A stretch of DNA of 64,000 nt from Paenibacillus sp. FSL H7-0737 (GCF_000758545.1 NZ_CP009279.1:4402001-4466000), one strand, 5' to 3'. Counted from the first letter of the stretch, positions 1 to 8,877 are shown. A program made the numbers and translations. Notes: a model not told the origin generated them from the sequence alone.

Positions 1-2119
1 CAGCTTGTGACAGCATAGCTTGAATAATAGCAGCAGCCTGTGGATCTCCCATAAGATCACCTATAGTTGAATTACGGGTATAGGATTTAGCGAGGGATAC
101 AGTTGATTCAACAACCACAGACTCAACAAGCAGGATCTCTTGGGAGGAAGCTCCCACCAAAATTTCAAATTCACCGGTTTCCACATGCCAATCTTTCAGC
201 TTCACGTTATAATAAGCAAACGCTCTGCTATCAAGCGTAAAGCTTACCTGCTTCGTTTCCCCAGGCTGCAGATCTACCTTCGCGAAGCCCTTTAACTCCT
301 TCTCTGGCCGCACCATATTACTGAGTACGTCTTTTACATATAGCTGTACTACTTCTTTGCCTTGCATAGCGCCAGTATTGGTAACCTTCACGCTTACTTG
401 CAGCGTGTCAGTATCTTTCAAAGAGTGCGAACTTACCGAAAGATCAGAGTATGCAAATGTTGTATAGCTGAGACCATAACCAAAAGGGAATAAAGGTGCA
501 ATTCGCTTAGCATCGTAGTAGCGGTATCCTACGAACAATCCTTCCTTGTATTCAACGGTATCTCCTTCGCCAGGGAAATTTAAGTAGGAAGGATTATGTT
601 CCAGCTGCAAAGGGAAGGTCTCTGCCAGCTTACCTGATGGGCTTACGTTTCCGAATAACAGATCGGAGATGGCACCACCAAGCGCTTGCCCACCTAGATA
701 ACCCTCAAGCACAGCTTTGACGTTGCTGATCCAAGGCATTTCAATGGCCGATCCGTTACTCAGCACAACGACAGTGTTAGGCTGAACATCAGCGACTGCT
801 TCGATCAGGCGGATCTGACTCTCTGGAATACGAAGATGAGTCCGGTCGTAGCCTTCAGACTCATAGCGCTCTGGCAATCCGACGAACACAATCGCCGTAT
901 CTGCTTGTGAAGCGGCTTCTATGGCTTGCCCAATAAGTTCCAGACTCGGCTCATCGCTATCAGAAACGTAACCTTGAGAATAACTCAATTTCGCATATGA
1001 ACCCGCTTCTTCAAGAAGGCTGTAATATATATCATCCAACCTAGTTGGCTTGATATGTGAGCTTCCACCACCTTGGTAACGTGGATTACGGGCAAAATCA
1101 CCAATCACAGCATAGGAGCCTTCACGTTTCAGAGGAAGAAGACTACCCTCATTTTTAAGGAGTACCATACTTTCTCTGGCAGCAACTCTAGCTAATTGGT
1201 GATGTGCCTCAGGATCATAAGAAGCATTTTCTTTGTCATTCTCAACAGCTTTGAAAATAATAGAAAGCAAGCGACCCACCGCACGATCCAGTGCTGCTTC
1301 AGATAATGTTCCGCTCTGAACCGCATCGATAATCTTCTGATCACCGGCACCATTACTTGACGGCATTTCTAGCTCCAAACCTGCAGCTAAGCCTTTAGCT
1401 CGCTCATTCACCGCACCCCAGTCAGAAACTACGACCCCTTCATGTCCCCATTCTTCTTTTAATATATCCGTGAGTAAATACGGATTCTCTGAAGCATACT
1501 CACCGTTCACCTGATTGTAGGAGCACATAACGGTCCATGGCTGCGCTTTTTTCACCACGCTTTCGAAGCTCGCCAAATAGATTTCCCTTAGTGTACGCTC
1601 ATCTACAATTGCATCTACAGACATACGCCGATGCTCTTGATTATTTGCAGCAAAGTGTTTTAACGAAGTTCCTACGCCTTGGCTCTGAACGCCTTCAATA
1701 TGGCCTATTGCCATCTCGGAGGATAAATACGGATCTTCAGAGAAATATTCAAAATTGCGGCCGCATAAGGGTGAACGTTTAATATTAGCTCCAGGCCCCA
1801 GTAAAATAGAGACATCTTCTGCCTGACACTCTTCCCCAATGGCTGCGCCTACCTGCTTGATTAGCTCCCGGTCCCAAGAACAAGCCATTCCAGCTCCTGC
1901 CGGAAAACAAGTAGAAGGGACACTATCGAATATACCCAAATGATCATTCCCAGCTTTTTGCTTACGCAGACCATGTGGACCATCTGTCATCATGATGGAT
2001 GGAATACCTAGTCGTTCGACGGCTTTTGTCTGCCAAAAATCTAGTCCTGAGCAAAGACCTGCTTTTTCCTCTAAAGTCATTTGTGCAATAATTTCTTGAA
2101 TGTTAGGTACCATGTTCAT
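1..2119 (-). CDS. Beta-glucosidase, glycoside hydrolase family 3 (3' end outside window)
   Basis: Reading leftward off the window edge, this frame encodes about 706 residues of a GH3 enzyme that hydrolyses terminal beta-linked glucose or xylose from oligosaccharides. The N-terminal half carries KHFAANNQE (substrate-binding Lys-His) and VVVSDWGAV, whose Asp (about residue 233) is the family nucleophile. The GH3 C-terminal domain follows (GGGSSHIKPTRLDDI region), then a fibronectin-III-like tail (GKEVVQLYVKD, RPEKELKGF). The last part of the tail lies outside the window. No signal peptide is visible, so the enzyme is probably cytoplasmic. ATG at 2119 has AAGGAG four bases upstream; a second in-frame ATG at 2113 is possible. 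It starts 27 bp after the GPH symporter gene, so the pair probably imports and cleaves a beta-glucoside. Exact substrate is not determinable from sequence. Confidence 0.93.
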   Translation of the reverse strand, partial: MNMVPNIQEIIAQMTLEEKAGLCSGLDFWQTKAVERLGIPSIMMTDGPHGLRKQKAGNDHLGIFDSVPSTCFPAGAGMACSWDRELIKQVGAAIGEECQAEDVSILLGPGANIKRSPLCGRNFEYFSEDPYLSSEMAIGHIEGVQSQGVGTSLKHFAANNQEHRRMSVDAIVDERTLREIYLASFESVVKKAQPWTVMCSYNQVNGEYASENPYLLTDILKEEWGHEGVVVSDWGAVNERAKGLAAGLELEMPSSNGAGDQKIIDAVQSGTLSEAALDRAVGRLLSIIFKAVENDKENASYDPEAHHQLARVAARESMVLLKNEGSLLPLKREGSYAVIGDFARNPRYQGGGSSHIKPTRLDDIYYSLLEEAGSYAKLSYSQGYVSDSDEPSLELIGQAIEAASQADTAIVFVGLPERYESEGYDRTHLRIPESQIRLIEAVADVQPNTVVVLSNGSAIEMPWISNVKAVLEGYLGGQALGGAISDLLFGNVSPSGKLAETFPLQLEHNPSYLNFPGEGDTVEYKEGLFVGYRYYDAKRIAPLFPFGYGLSYTTFAYSDLSVSSHSLKDTDTLQVSVKVTNTGAMQGKEVVQLYVKDVLSNMVRPEKELKGFAKVDLQPGETKQVSFTLDSRAFAYYNVKLKDWHVETGEFEILVGASSQEILLVESVVVESTVSLAKSYTRNSTIGDLMGDPQAAAIIQAMLSQA

Positions 2120-2146
2120 TTCACTCCTTATGAATGACTAGTTTCT

Positions 2147-3502
2147 TTACATAGCGATAGAAGAATTGCGACGTTCCTCGAGCTCACGCATCATAACGGG
2201 TTGATCCTTGTCAAGACGATAGAACAACAGCAAAGTAATCATAATAATTTGGCCAATAATCGGTGCCCACAAATAGTTAAATGAAATCGCAGCTAATGCG
2301 GATTCTGACTGCGCCGTGGAGTTAGCTACATAACCACCCATCGACAATATCACCCCACCAAGTGCTCCACCGAGTCCCATCCCCACCTTAACCCCAAAAC
2401 TAGCAGCAGAATAAAGTAGGCCTTGTGCCCGAACACCTGATTTCCACTCCCCATAATCAACCGTGTCGGCCATCATTGCAAAAATCAGACCTGCTCCTAC
2501 TCCCATGCCAAGCCCGCTTATAAGAAGCCCTGCCAACAGCACCGGAATAGAAAGGGCATTCCCCCCAGTAATTGCAATAAGGTAGCCAATGATAGAAACC
2601 ACTGATCCCATAATAATTGTGTTCCTTTTCCCAATTTTCTTCACTACAAAAGGAGCGATCACCATCGAAAATATCATCAACAATTGCATCGAATTCACGA
2701 TAGGAATGAGTTCAGGCTTTTTCATATAATAGGTCATATAATAAATGCTGGTCTGTCCTTGTATCGATGTTGTGATCCACAGGAACAAGCTCATCAGAAG
2801 CATGATCAACCAAGGCACATTGCCTTTGAGCGCTTTAACACCTTCTCGCATCGGAAGCGGTTTTTCATCAATGGCTTTTACTCGTTCTTTAGTGTTCGCA
2901 AACATGTTTAGAAACAGCAGCAGTGCAATGCTTGAGAACAAGATCATGGTGACCAGAAAACCCTTTGCTTGATCGCCACCACCAAAAGCTTTCACAAGCG
3001 GCATCGTTCCAGCACTAACTGTAACAACCCCAATCACGGCGAATATCATACGAACCGTATTGATCACTGTACGTTCATTAGAATTACTAGTCAGACTTGG
3101 CAGGATTGCAGACAGTGGTAGATTAATACCGGAATACATAATACCGAGCACGGTGTACGAAATGTATGCGTATACAAGTTTGCCCGTATCACCAAAATCC
3201 GGCGTCAAAAACATAAGTACTGCAGTCAAGCTGAAAGGAACAGCAAGCCAAAGAAAATAGGGTCTGCATTTCCCCCACTTTGTTTGCGTGCGGTCAATCA
3301 TGACACCAATGAACGGCTCGACGATCGCGTCGATTACCCGTGCAACAAGAAATACCACAGCTACCGCACCTGGGTTCAGACCAAACACATCCGTATAGAA
3401 GTACATGAGGTAAAGTGTTGTCATCTGGAATATCAGATTTGACGCGGTATCCCCTAGCCCATAACTGATACGCTCTCTCCATGGCATTTGATTTTCATTC
3501 AT
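2147..3502 (-). CDS. GPH-family sugar:cation symporter (MFS)
   Basis: This 451-residue, 12-helix membrane protein belongs to the glycoside-pentoside-hexuronide:cation symporter family (MelB/XynB/YicJ type). The N-terminus SYGLGDTASNLIFQ and the FIGVMIDRTQTKWGKCRPYFLW loop region are typical of GPH carriers, as is the later MMADTVDYGEWKSGVRAQG segment. It is expected to import an oligosaccharide or glycoside with Na+ or H+. I chose ATG 3502 over the longer frame beginning at 3526 because GGGGAG lies eight bases upstream. It lies just upstream of the GH3 gene in the same direction, and the two form an apparent operon behind a cre-like site. The substrate is inferred only from the neighbour. Confidence 0.92.
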   Translation of the reverse strand: MNENQMPWRERISYGLGDTASNLIFQMTTLYLMYFYTDVFGLNPGAVAVVFLVARVIDAIVEPFIGVMIDRTQTKWGKCRPYFLWLAVPFSLTAVLMFLTPDFGDTGKLVYAYISYTVLGIMYSGINLPLSAILPSLTSNSNERTVINTVRMIFAVIGVVTVSAGTMPLVKAFGGGDQAKGFLVTMILFSSIALLLFLNMFANTKERVKAIDEKPLPMREGVKALKGNVPWLIMLLMSLFLWITTSIQGQTSIYYMTYYMKKPELIPIVNSMQLLMIFSMVIAPFVVKKIGKRNTIIMGSVVSIIGYLIAITGGNALSIPVLLAGLLISGLGMGVGAGLIFAMMADTVDYGEWKSGVRAQGLLYSAASFGVKVGMGLGGALGGVILSMGGYVANSTAQSESALAAISFNYLWAPIIGQIIMITLLLFYRLDKDQPVMMRELEERRNSSIAM

Positions 3503-3528
3503 ACTACCATCTCCCCTGCGCCGCATTT

Positions 3529-3542
3529 TGTTAGCGCTTTCT
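3529..3542 (-). promoter_or_regulatory. cre-like catabolite response element before the GPH-GH3 operon
   Basis: On the minus strand this reads AGAAAGCGCTAACA, one mismatch from the Bacillus cre consensus TGWAARCGYTWNCW. It sits about 27 bp before the symporter start codon, downstream of a possible -10 (TACAAT, about 3557-3562), where CcpA binding would block transcription. This fits a secondary-sugar operon. Function is inferred from consensus match and position. Confidence 0.6.
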
Positions 3543-3586
3543 TAATTGCATTGTACTGAAGCTGATTCTTTTAAACTGTCCGTATT

Positions 3587-4492
3587 TTAACGAAAATAGG
3601 GGGCATTTTTATCTTTTAACAGAGCGGTAGCGGTATGTTGACTATTAGGATACAGATCAACCTTAAAGAGCTTACAGAACAGCAGCATACAAGTAATTGT
3701 AATAAATGCTCCAAATAATACATCCGTTGCAAAATGATCTCCCATAATGACGCGGCTAGTCGAGGTGCTGATTCCCCACACTACCGCACAGACAAGCATG
3801 ATATTGCGCCATTTATTAGCGAAAGGCATAAACATCATCCACAGCATCATGGTCCAGCCATTGGCAGAGTGACCCGAAGGAAAGGATTTGTATGCTTCCG
3901 TTGTGACGCCGTTCTCTTGAATGCCTTGGGGGAGAAACCAGCTTGTAAATAGAGAATAATCGCCCTCCATATTACGAAAACGCATCCTGCCCCAAAAGAT
4001 TTTGAGGACATTTACAAGCAGAATCTCCGCGAATACGATCACGATAGCTGCCCAAGCAGCACGATTATACTGTCTGAGCGTTTGAACAGCTATACGGTTC
4101 AATAGCCATTGACACAACGTTGCAAATAGTACGGTTATAATTAAACTGTTGATCATAACATGATCTCCATCCAGCTCATACCCACGAGTTAAAGTAATCG
4201 TTATAATACCAAATCCACTAAGTAGGATGAAAAATCCGGACACCAGACGGACCATAATCTTCTTTATCAACCGTTCATTTCTAACCGTACTAAATAGAAT
4301 ACTCCCAGCTGCGAATAACACTAGAAAAGCTGGATGTTCTCCATATACCTCAAAAAACCAACCAAACCGCGATTCATGTTCGTTATACAGAGCTTTGGAT
4401 AGATTCAGATCATTAAACGTAAAGATCGTCATTAACATGACCCATACTATAAGAAATCCCCATATAAAACGTTTTGTCCCTTTTGTCGTCAT
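3587..4492 (-). CDS. PAP2-family membrane phosphatase
   Basis: This 301-residue protein has about six transmembrane helices and the three-part type-2 phosphatidic acid phosphatase signature: a K-x6-R segment (KIFWGRMRF, with Phe where the consensus has Pro), then PSGHS, then SRVIMGDHFATD (SR-x5-H-x3-D). Such enzymes remove phosphate from lipid phosphates such as phosphatidic acid, phosphatidylglycerol phosphate or undecaprenyl diphosphate at the membrane. The central helices are separated by a loop before PSGH of about 40 residues. I chose ATG 4492 because AAGGGG lies eight bases upstream and because the extra 20 codons of the longer frame (from 4552) contain a cre-like site. Substrate is unknown. 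Confidence 0.88.
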   Translation of the reverse strand: MTTKGTKRFIWGFLIVWVMLMTIFTFNDLNLSKALYNEHESRFGWFFEVYGEHPAFLVLFAAGSILFSTVRNERLIKKIMVRLVSGFFILLSGFGIITITLTRGYELDGDHVMINSLIITVLFATLCQWLLNRIAVQTLRQYNRAAWAAIVIVFAEILLVNVLKIFWGRMRFRNMEGDYSLFTSWFLPQGIQENGVTTEAYKSFPSGHSANGWTMMLWMMFMPFANKWRNIMLVCAVVWGISTSTSRVIMGDHFATDVLFGAFITITCMLLFCKLFKVDLYPNSQHTATALLKDKNAPYFR

Positions 4493-4517
4493 CTCCTCAT
4501 CCCCTTTATACTCATTT

Positions 4518-4533
4518 AGGAAACGCTTACATT
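4518..4533 (-). promoter_or_regulatory. cre-like site upstream of the PAP2 phosphatase gene
   Basis: On the minus strand the sequence is AATGTAAGCGTTTCCT, a near-consensus CcpA binding site (WTGNAANCGNWNNCAW, last positions degenerate). It ends about 26 bp before the chosen start codon, in the promoter or 5' leader, suggesting carbon catabolite control of a lipid-phosphate phosphatase. Seen in sequence; function inferred. Confidence 0.6.
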
Positions 4534-4661
4534 TGAGATTATAAAGCTCCATTCATGAATTCGGATAGGCGAATAATAACTTAAACTAGGGTAGATTTTA
4601 ACCCTCCTCTTATGTGAAAAAGTGATCAATAAATCAAAAGGATCGTTTATCTACAATAAGC

Positions 4662-4705
4662 AAAAAAGCCTAATCCCTTGTACACACTGAAAGGAGATTA
4701 GGCTT
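4662..4705 (-). terminator. Rho-independent terminator after the DUF4181-like gene
   Basis: Arms GATTAGGC and GCCTAATC (4696-4703 and 4668-4675) flank a 20-base loop and are followed, reading leftward, by a run of T (AAAAAA at 4662-4667 on the plus strand). It ends the two-gene unit 5241-4720. Confidence 0.75.
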
Positions 4706-4719
4706 TATGGTACAAACGA

Positions 4720-5061
4720 TTAGAAAAGGAAATAAACTAACACCACACCTTCAACTAACAAAATCAGTGAAACGATATGTTGTTTCGTATGCTTTAAGAA
4801 TTTCCAATCAATAAATGACTGAAATCCTAGGGAAATAATTATGAATACAATCCAAAACCACTTCATTCCCATCCCCTGTACGCCATCAGCTATCATTATG
4901 ACAATTACCGAAATTAATCCAATAAGTCCGAGTATTAATTTACCTTTTATATTTAGCTCATTACCGTCGTCAGAAAGTTTTTCTTTATCCGGGCCAACAA
5001 TCCATATCCTTAGAAAAAAACCAGAAAAAGCAATAATTAATAATAAAAATGGAATGATCAA
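4720..5061 (-). CDS. Small four-helix membrane protein, DUF4181-like
   Basis: This 113-residue protein has about four hydrophobic segments and a short polar loop VGPDKEKLSDDGNELN after the first helix, which resembles the DUF4181 family of Bacillales; no function is known for that family. The start is TTG at 5061, supported by GGAGGG eight bases upstream. It lies 24 bp after a 51-residue small membrane ORF and ends at a good terminator, so the two are probably co-transcribed. Family assignment is from memory of the motif and should be taken as tentative. Confidence 0.7.
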   Translation of the reverse strand: MIIPFLLLIIAFSGFFLRIWIVGPDKEKLSDDGNELNIKGKLILGLIGLISVIVIMIADGVQGMGMKWFWIVFIIISLGFQSFIDWKFLKHTKQHIVSLILLVEGVVLVYFLF

Positions 5062-5085
5062 TCCTGATGCCCTCCTTCTAAGAAG

Positions 5086-5241
5086 TTATTCATATTTATT
5101 TCTTATCATTAGTTCTTTGATTTCTCTTAACTCATTTAATATTTCTTTTGATATTTGCGTACTTCTAGAGTTATCGATGCCTAATTTAATCACGAATACT
5201 CCAAGCAAAAAATAGATGACTAGCATTACGATAATACTCAA
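5086..5241 (-). CDS. 51-residue single-helix small protein
   Basis: A short open frame begins at TTG 5241, with GGAG five bases upstream (part of GGGGAGTGGAG), and ends with TAA at 5086-5088. The product starts with a hydrophobic helix (MSIIVMLVIYFLLGVFVIKL) followed by a charged amphipathic helix (SKEILNELREIKELMIRN). This layout is common for small partners or regulators of membrane proteins. It precedes the DUF4181-like gene by 24 bp on the same strand. The frame has Shine-Dalgarno support and biased composition, so I regard it as real. Function unknown. Confidence 0.62.
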   Translation of the reverse strand: MSIIVMLVIYFLLGVFVIKLGIDNSRSTQISKEILNELREIKELMIRNKYE

Positions 5242-5361
5242 CTTATCTCCACTCCCCTCTTTATCGTTTGATTCTTAAAAGATGTAGTTAGTGATACCTT
5301 AATTATTCCTATGATACCATAATAAGGGTGTATGATTAACGCATGAGAACTTGTTTCTAAC

Positions 5362-5417
5362 TTGACAAAAGATCTGCATTTTCGATAGTATAGATAATAT
5401 CTCGATTATCAAGATAT
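5362..5417 (+). promoter_or_regulatory. Promoter with MarR-type palindromic operator for the flavodoxin gene
   Basis: TTGACA (5362-5367) and TAGTAT (5386-5391) give an 18-bp-spaced sigma-A promoter. Directly downstream is a palindrome with outer arms ATATCT (5397-5402) and AGATAT (5412-5417) and inner arms GAT/ATC around 5407, only one base pair mismatched over ten. This resembles operators of MarR-family redox sensors such as MhqR. Its position just after the -10 suggests repression. Confidence 0.6.
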
Positions 5418-5474
5418 TCGATTTGCGAGAGTATTTTGAAACCTGAACAATTTAAACTGAAAAGAGGGACCACA

Positions 5475-5906
5475 ATGGCAGTACTTATTCTATACGCTAC
5501 AAAATCAGGGGCAACAGAGCAATGCGCAAAGGTATTATCAGAAGAGCTTCCTCAGAGTAAGATCTGTAATATTGAAATAGAGAAGCCAAGTCTTGAGGCA
5601 TTTGATAGCATTATTTTAGGTGCTGGAGTAAGAGACGAGAAAATATATAAAGCGATTCGTGATTTTATCAAAAAAAATAAAGATGAGTTACTAAATAAGA
5701 AGATGGGCTACTATATTTGTAACGAAAAACCAAAGACTACGGAGGAATTAATTGAGAAGAATTTCCCAGATGATTTAAAAAAAGCTGCGATTTGCATCGA
5801 ATCCTTTGGCGGTTATAAAGCCTATAAGGCTCCCAAAGAAGGTACTGATCAGCTCAAGGGGATTTTTGTAGATAAAATAAAAGAGTTTTCTAAGAATTTT
5901 AAATAG
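5475..5906 (+). CDS. Flavodoxin-domain protein
   Basis: This 143-residue protein begins AVLILYATKSGATEQCAK, the FMN phosphate-binding loop pattern of flavodoxins (T/S-x-T/S-G-x-T), here YATKSGATE. The second flavin-contact loop is near SIILGAGVRDEKIYK. The overall size and the ending resemble menaquinone-dependent protoporphyrinogen oxidase HemG and the stand-alone flavodoxin-domain proteins of Firmicutes; the sequence alone does not separate these. I chose ATG 5475 rather than the frame start at 5436 because GAGGG precedes it by about eight bases and the family begins at this Met. It has its own promoter with a MarR-type palindrome, suggesting induction by quinone or electrophile stress (inference). 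Confidence 0.85.
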   Translation: MAVLILYATKSGATEQCAKVLSEELPQSKICNIEIEKPSLEAFDSIILGAGVRDEKIYKAIRDFIKKNKDELLNKKMGYYICNEKPKTTEELIEKNFPDDLKKAAICIESFGGYKAYKAPKEGTDQLKGIFVDKIKEFSKNFK

Positions 5907-5930
5907 GGAATATAGAATTTTCTAATAAAA

Positions 5931-5974
5931 ATCCTGTTATCCAGATATATTATCTGGATAACAGGATCTTTTTT
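5931..5974. terminator. Strong bidirectional terminator
   Basis: A 17-bp perfect stem with arms ATCCTGTTATCCAGATA and its complement and a three-base loop is followed by CTTTTTT on the plus strand and preceded by TAAAAA, giving a T run on the minus strand. It separates the convergent flavodoxin and serine hydrolase genes. Confidence 0.92.
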
Positions 5975-6001
5975 AATAAAATATAATTGAATGGTTTATA
6001 A

Positions 6002-8071
6002 CTACTTGATTGTCAATTCAAACTTCGCACCCACATCGCTTACAAATACAATTTTCCCGTTACTCGGAAGTTTAACTTGCGTAAGACCACTGACAGTAGA
6101 GAAATTCACACACACACCATTCGCATCATAAACAGCAAAGGAACCTTTAGATGGTAGCCCTACTGTCATCAACTTGCCTGATGCTGTCTCAGGTACTTCA
6201 TACCATCTCGCATATCCATCTGCTTGAATGGTCACCAATGATTGCGGGCCGGCATAGATAGGTTTAATGGCATCCTGCGTTATAAATATTTGGTTTCCAA
6301 TCTTGAGATACTCCACGCCCTCTTTATTTTCAAAAACAATATCCGCAAGATCGCGCCCACCTAAAGTTGGAATTTGCACGGTCATTTCAGCTTTATTCGG
6401 CCCAGTTATTTTATTTGAGCCCATATAGCCCGGTGCATCAAGGAACATAGCAATTCCAGCTACTGGCATACTCATGTAAAATTGTGAGCTATACTTCTCA
6501 CTGACATCAAAATACAATTTCCCTTGACGCTGCTGCCAAGCTGACAAGACCTCATTGGATAAAGCGTTTGCCTCTAGCTTTTCAGCCGAATATTGAGAAA
6601 GAGCAGTCTCACCAAGCCCTGGAATGACCCCGTACCCTTGAATCCAAAGGTAGACACGACCATTGCTTTCCTTCACAAAGCTGACTTTATTAGTACCCGT
6701 TGCATCTAAGAATTCACCGTTTGTATTATACGAAAATTTCTGAGCTGGAAATGTAGGTGCCATAATCGAAGATATACTCAATTCCCCAGCTTTACTAATC
6801 TCTATCTTCATCAGTTGTGTAGAATCAGCATAGACACCAGCATACTCCAGCAATTCCTGCGGCATAACCTCTTTGTTCGAAGCTTTAAATGTAGGTGTAG
6901 GTTTTAGTTCCTTGATAACTCCCTTTTCTTGTAGCGCACTGAGCAATATTTCGTTAGCAAGCATCTGATCGGTTGTGCTATCCCCACCAGAAGATACCAC
7001 AGCTGCTGCCATCTGCTGATCAGGCAAGACAACAAGTGAAGTATGATACAGAGTTGTATCCCCACCCTTTGTCAGAGCTTTGATCTCGTACTGATTGAAT
7101 GGATATAAATTTACACTGTCCCAGCCCAATCCATACGCAAACGAATTATCTTTTCCTTTTGGCCACATTCCACGCTTGTACTCCTCTTGCTCCATCGCTT
7201 TTACTGATTTTTCTGACAGAAGTTCTTTCGATCCTCCAGTGAAAATAGTTGCAAATCGCACCAAATCTTCAGCCGTAGAATAGATGCCCCCTGTTCCAAT
7301 CACGTTAATCGTCTCTTGGGGTAAAGCGGCAGGATAGGTAGCATTGTATACACTTGCCAGCTGTCTAGAATCCACAGAATCTACTGGCGTTTTCGTATGC
7401 CCAAGCCCTAAAGGACCTGTAAAATTCTGATGGATGAATGTAGTGAAGTCCATACCACTAACTTTCTCAACAATCAACTCCGCCAGCGTAAATCCATCAT
7501 TACAATATACTGAGTAGGCTCCTGGATCTGCCTTTAGGCGTTGAGTTGTCAAAGTCGCCAGCAAATTATCTTTGGCGATAGAATCAGAATCATTGAATAA
7601 GAAAGAGTTCGATAAGTTCGAACCCCCAAGACCTGATGAATGATTCAGCAGCATTCGTACGGTGATTTGCTTATAGCGTGAATCTTCCATCGTAAAATTA
7701 TTCAGATACGATACGACAGGTGCATCCAAATCTACCTTTCCTTGATCAACGAGCTTCATAATAGAAGCGGTCGTATACATTTTACTCGTCGAGCCAATTC
7801 CATACATCGTTGTAGTGCTTGGTGCTGTCTTGCTCTCCACATGGCTGTATCCAGCTGTGCCGCTCATAACGATATTATCGCCATCGATAAGAGCATATTG
7901 GAGACTTGTCGTTCCTATCTTTTCCGTTAAGAATGCTGCCTTCTCTGCCGCGACCTTCTGAGTGTTCACATATGTTTGCGTTTTGCTGCTATCCGCTGCT
8001 AATGCATTCGTAGGAAGATAAACTACTAAAAGTAAAGATACCATCAACAGGGATATTACTTTCTTCTTCAT
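6002..8071 (-). CDS. Exported serine hydrolase, beta-lactamase/PBP class C-like
   Basis: This 689-residue protein starts with a Sec signal peptide (positive KKK, hydrophobic core, ALA-A cleavage near residue 26). The penicillin-binding/beta-lactamase-like domain spans about 35-380: catalytic S94-T-S-K97 (SxxK), YCN at about residue 188 (YxN) and KGG near residue 335 (KTG equivalent). About 300 residues of beta-rich sequence follow, probably an accessory domain pair as in other class C-like esterases. Likely roles are D-alanyl-D-amino acid hydrolysis, peptide release or esterase activity outside the cell; it need not confer beta-lactam resistance. GGGAGGG lies upstream of ATG 8071. It is a single-gene unit. 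Confidence 0.9.
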   Translation of the reverse strand: MKKKVISLLMVSLLLVVYLPTNALAADSSKTQTYVNTQKVAAEKAAFLTEKIGTTSLQYALIDGDNIVMSGTAGYSHVESKTAPSTTTMYGIGSTSKMYTTASIMKLVDQGKVDLDAPVVSYLNNFTMEDSRYKQITVRMLLNHSSGLGGSNLSNSFLFNDSDSIAKDNLLATLTTQRLKADPGAYSVYCNDGFTLAELIVEKVSGMDFTTFIHQNFTGPLGLGHTKTPVDSVDSRQLASVYNATYPAALPQETINVIGTGGIYSTAEDLVRFATIFTGGSKELLSEKSVKAMEQEEYKRGMWPKGKDNSFAYGLGWDSVNLYPFNQYEIKALTKGGDTTLYHTSLVVLPDQQMAAAVVSSGGDSTTDQMLANEILLSALQEKGVIKELKPTPTFKASNKEVMPQELLEYAGVYADSTQLMKIEISKAGELSISSIMAPTFPAQKFSYNTNGEFLDATGTNKVSFVKESNGRVYLWIQGYGVIPGLGETALSQYSAEKLEANALSNEVLSAWQQRQGKLYFDVSEKYSSQFYMSMPVAGIAMFLDAPGYMGSNKITGPNKAEMTVQIPTLGGRDLADIVFENKEGVEYLKIGNQIFITQDAIKPIYAGPQSLVTIQADGYARWYEVPETASGKLMTVGLPSKGSFAVYDANGVCVNFSTVSGLTQVKLPSNGKIVFVSDVGAKFELTIK

Positions 8072-8154
8072 ACATTCCCTCCCGCTATGAATTTTCCATT
8101 CCTTTAAAGGGTAAATTATCCATATGAGAATGTAAAGGACGTTTATATCATTAT

Positions 8155-8877
8155 CTAATCCATTAATTCTACTTTGTCTCCGATTCTGATTTCCCCTGTC
8201 TTAACTACAGAAGCGTACACTCCGAAGTGTAGTTCAAACTCTTGGTTTAGTTTTTTCAATAATTTAGGGTCTCTTTCCTGACTATCCGGGTCCATCGTGA
8301 TAACCATACATCTCTCACAAAAACTATCTACCTGTAGCTGAACATCTCCTATGGAGAGCTGCCGCCCGATCCAATCCCCTTCGAAAAGAGATTCATCGCG
8401 TAGAGCTATAACAAAGTTCCCACGAAACCGGCGCTGATCTAAGGTATGTCCCCACGCAGCCTCTAGCTTCTTCAAACTAGCATCCGTAATGAGTAAAATA
8501 CTGGCGCCATCCACCGATAACAATTGCGGGTGCTCTGGCTGTGGATGTGAAGCTTTTATACTAGACATGGTAATTTGCGTTTTAGTTTGGCTTTGGATTT
8601 CTTCCAATAAATGCTCATCCCACCCAAAGGTTCGTCCATCCGAAGCCCTTACATGAATTTCTCCATTGATAAATTGCGCTTGGTAGGTCAGCATTTTAGG
8701 ATTATTTCTAGCCGTAAAATACCGCCACCAGCCCTCTTTTGACTCATCATAAAAGGCACAGAAGCGATCCCCTAACATTCCATACGGTTCTATTACACAG
8801 GTTTCCAATCGTTCACCTGCAAATGACTTGACTGGATAGCGATTAATTTCTCTGATTTCACCAACGATTGATTGCAC
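8155..8877 (-). CDS. MOSC domain protein
   Basis: This 240-residue protein has an N-terminal MOSC beta-barrel domain (EINRYPVKSFAGE, about 5-90) and a C-terminal MOSC domain. The conserved Cys-containing segment is DSFCERCMVITMDP, with C187 and C190; the MOSC cysteine binds molybdenum cofactor in MOCOS and mARC/YcbX-type enzymes. Expected roles are molybdenum-dependent N-hydroxylated-compound reduction or sulfur transfer. The start is GTG 8877 with GGAGGTG seven bases upstream. No molybdenum cofactor biosynthesis genes are near. Confidence 0.88.
   Translation of the reverse strand: MQSIVGEIREINRYPVKSFAGERLETCVIEPYGMLGDRFCAFYDESKEGWWRYFTARNNPKMLTYQAQFINGEIHVRASDGRTFGWDEHLLEEIQSQTKTQITMSSIKASHPQPEHPQLLSVDGASILLITDASLKKLEAAWGHTLDQRRFRGNFVIALRDESLFEGDWIGRQLSIGDVQLQVDSFCERCMVITMDPDSQERDPKLLKKLNQEFELHFGVYASVVKTGEIRIGDKVELMD

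Noticed and set aside
4841..5215. 124-codon plus-strand frame opposite the DUF4181-like gene
   Set aside because: It is antisense to two minus-strand genes with good ribosome sites and a terminator; residue pattern is that of a complementary-strand shadow.
6002..8071. Beta-lactamase resistance gene
   Set aside because: The SxxK/YxN/KGG pattern and long accessory region fit class C-like esterases and peptidases; resistance cannot be claimed from the sequence.
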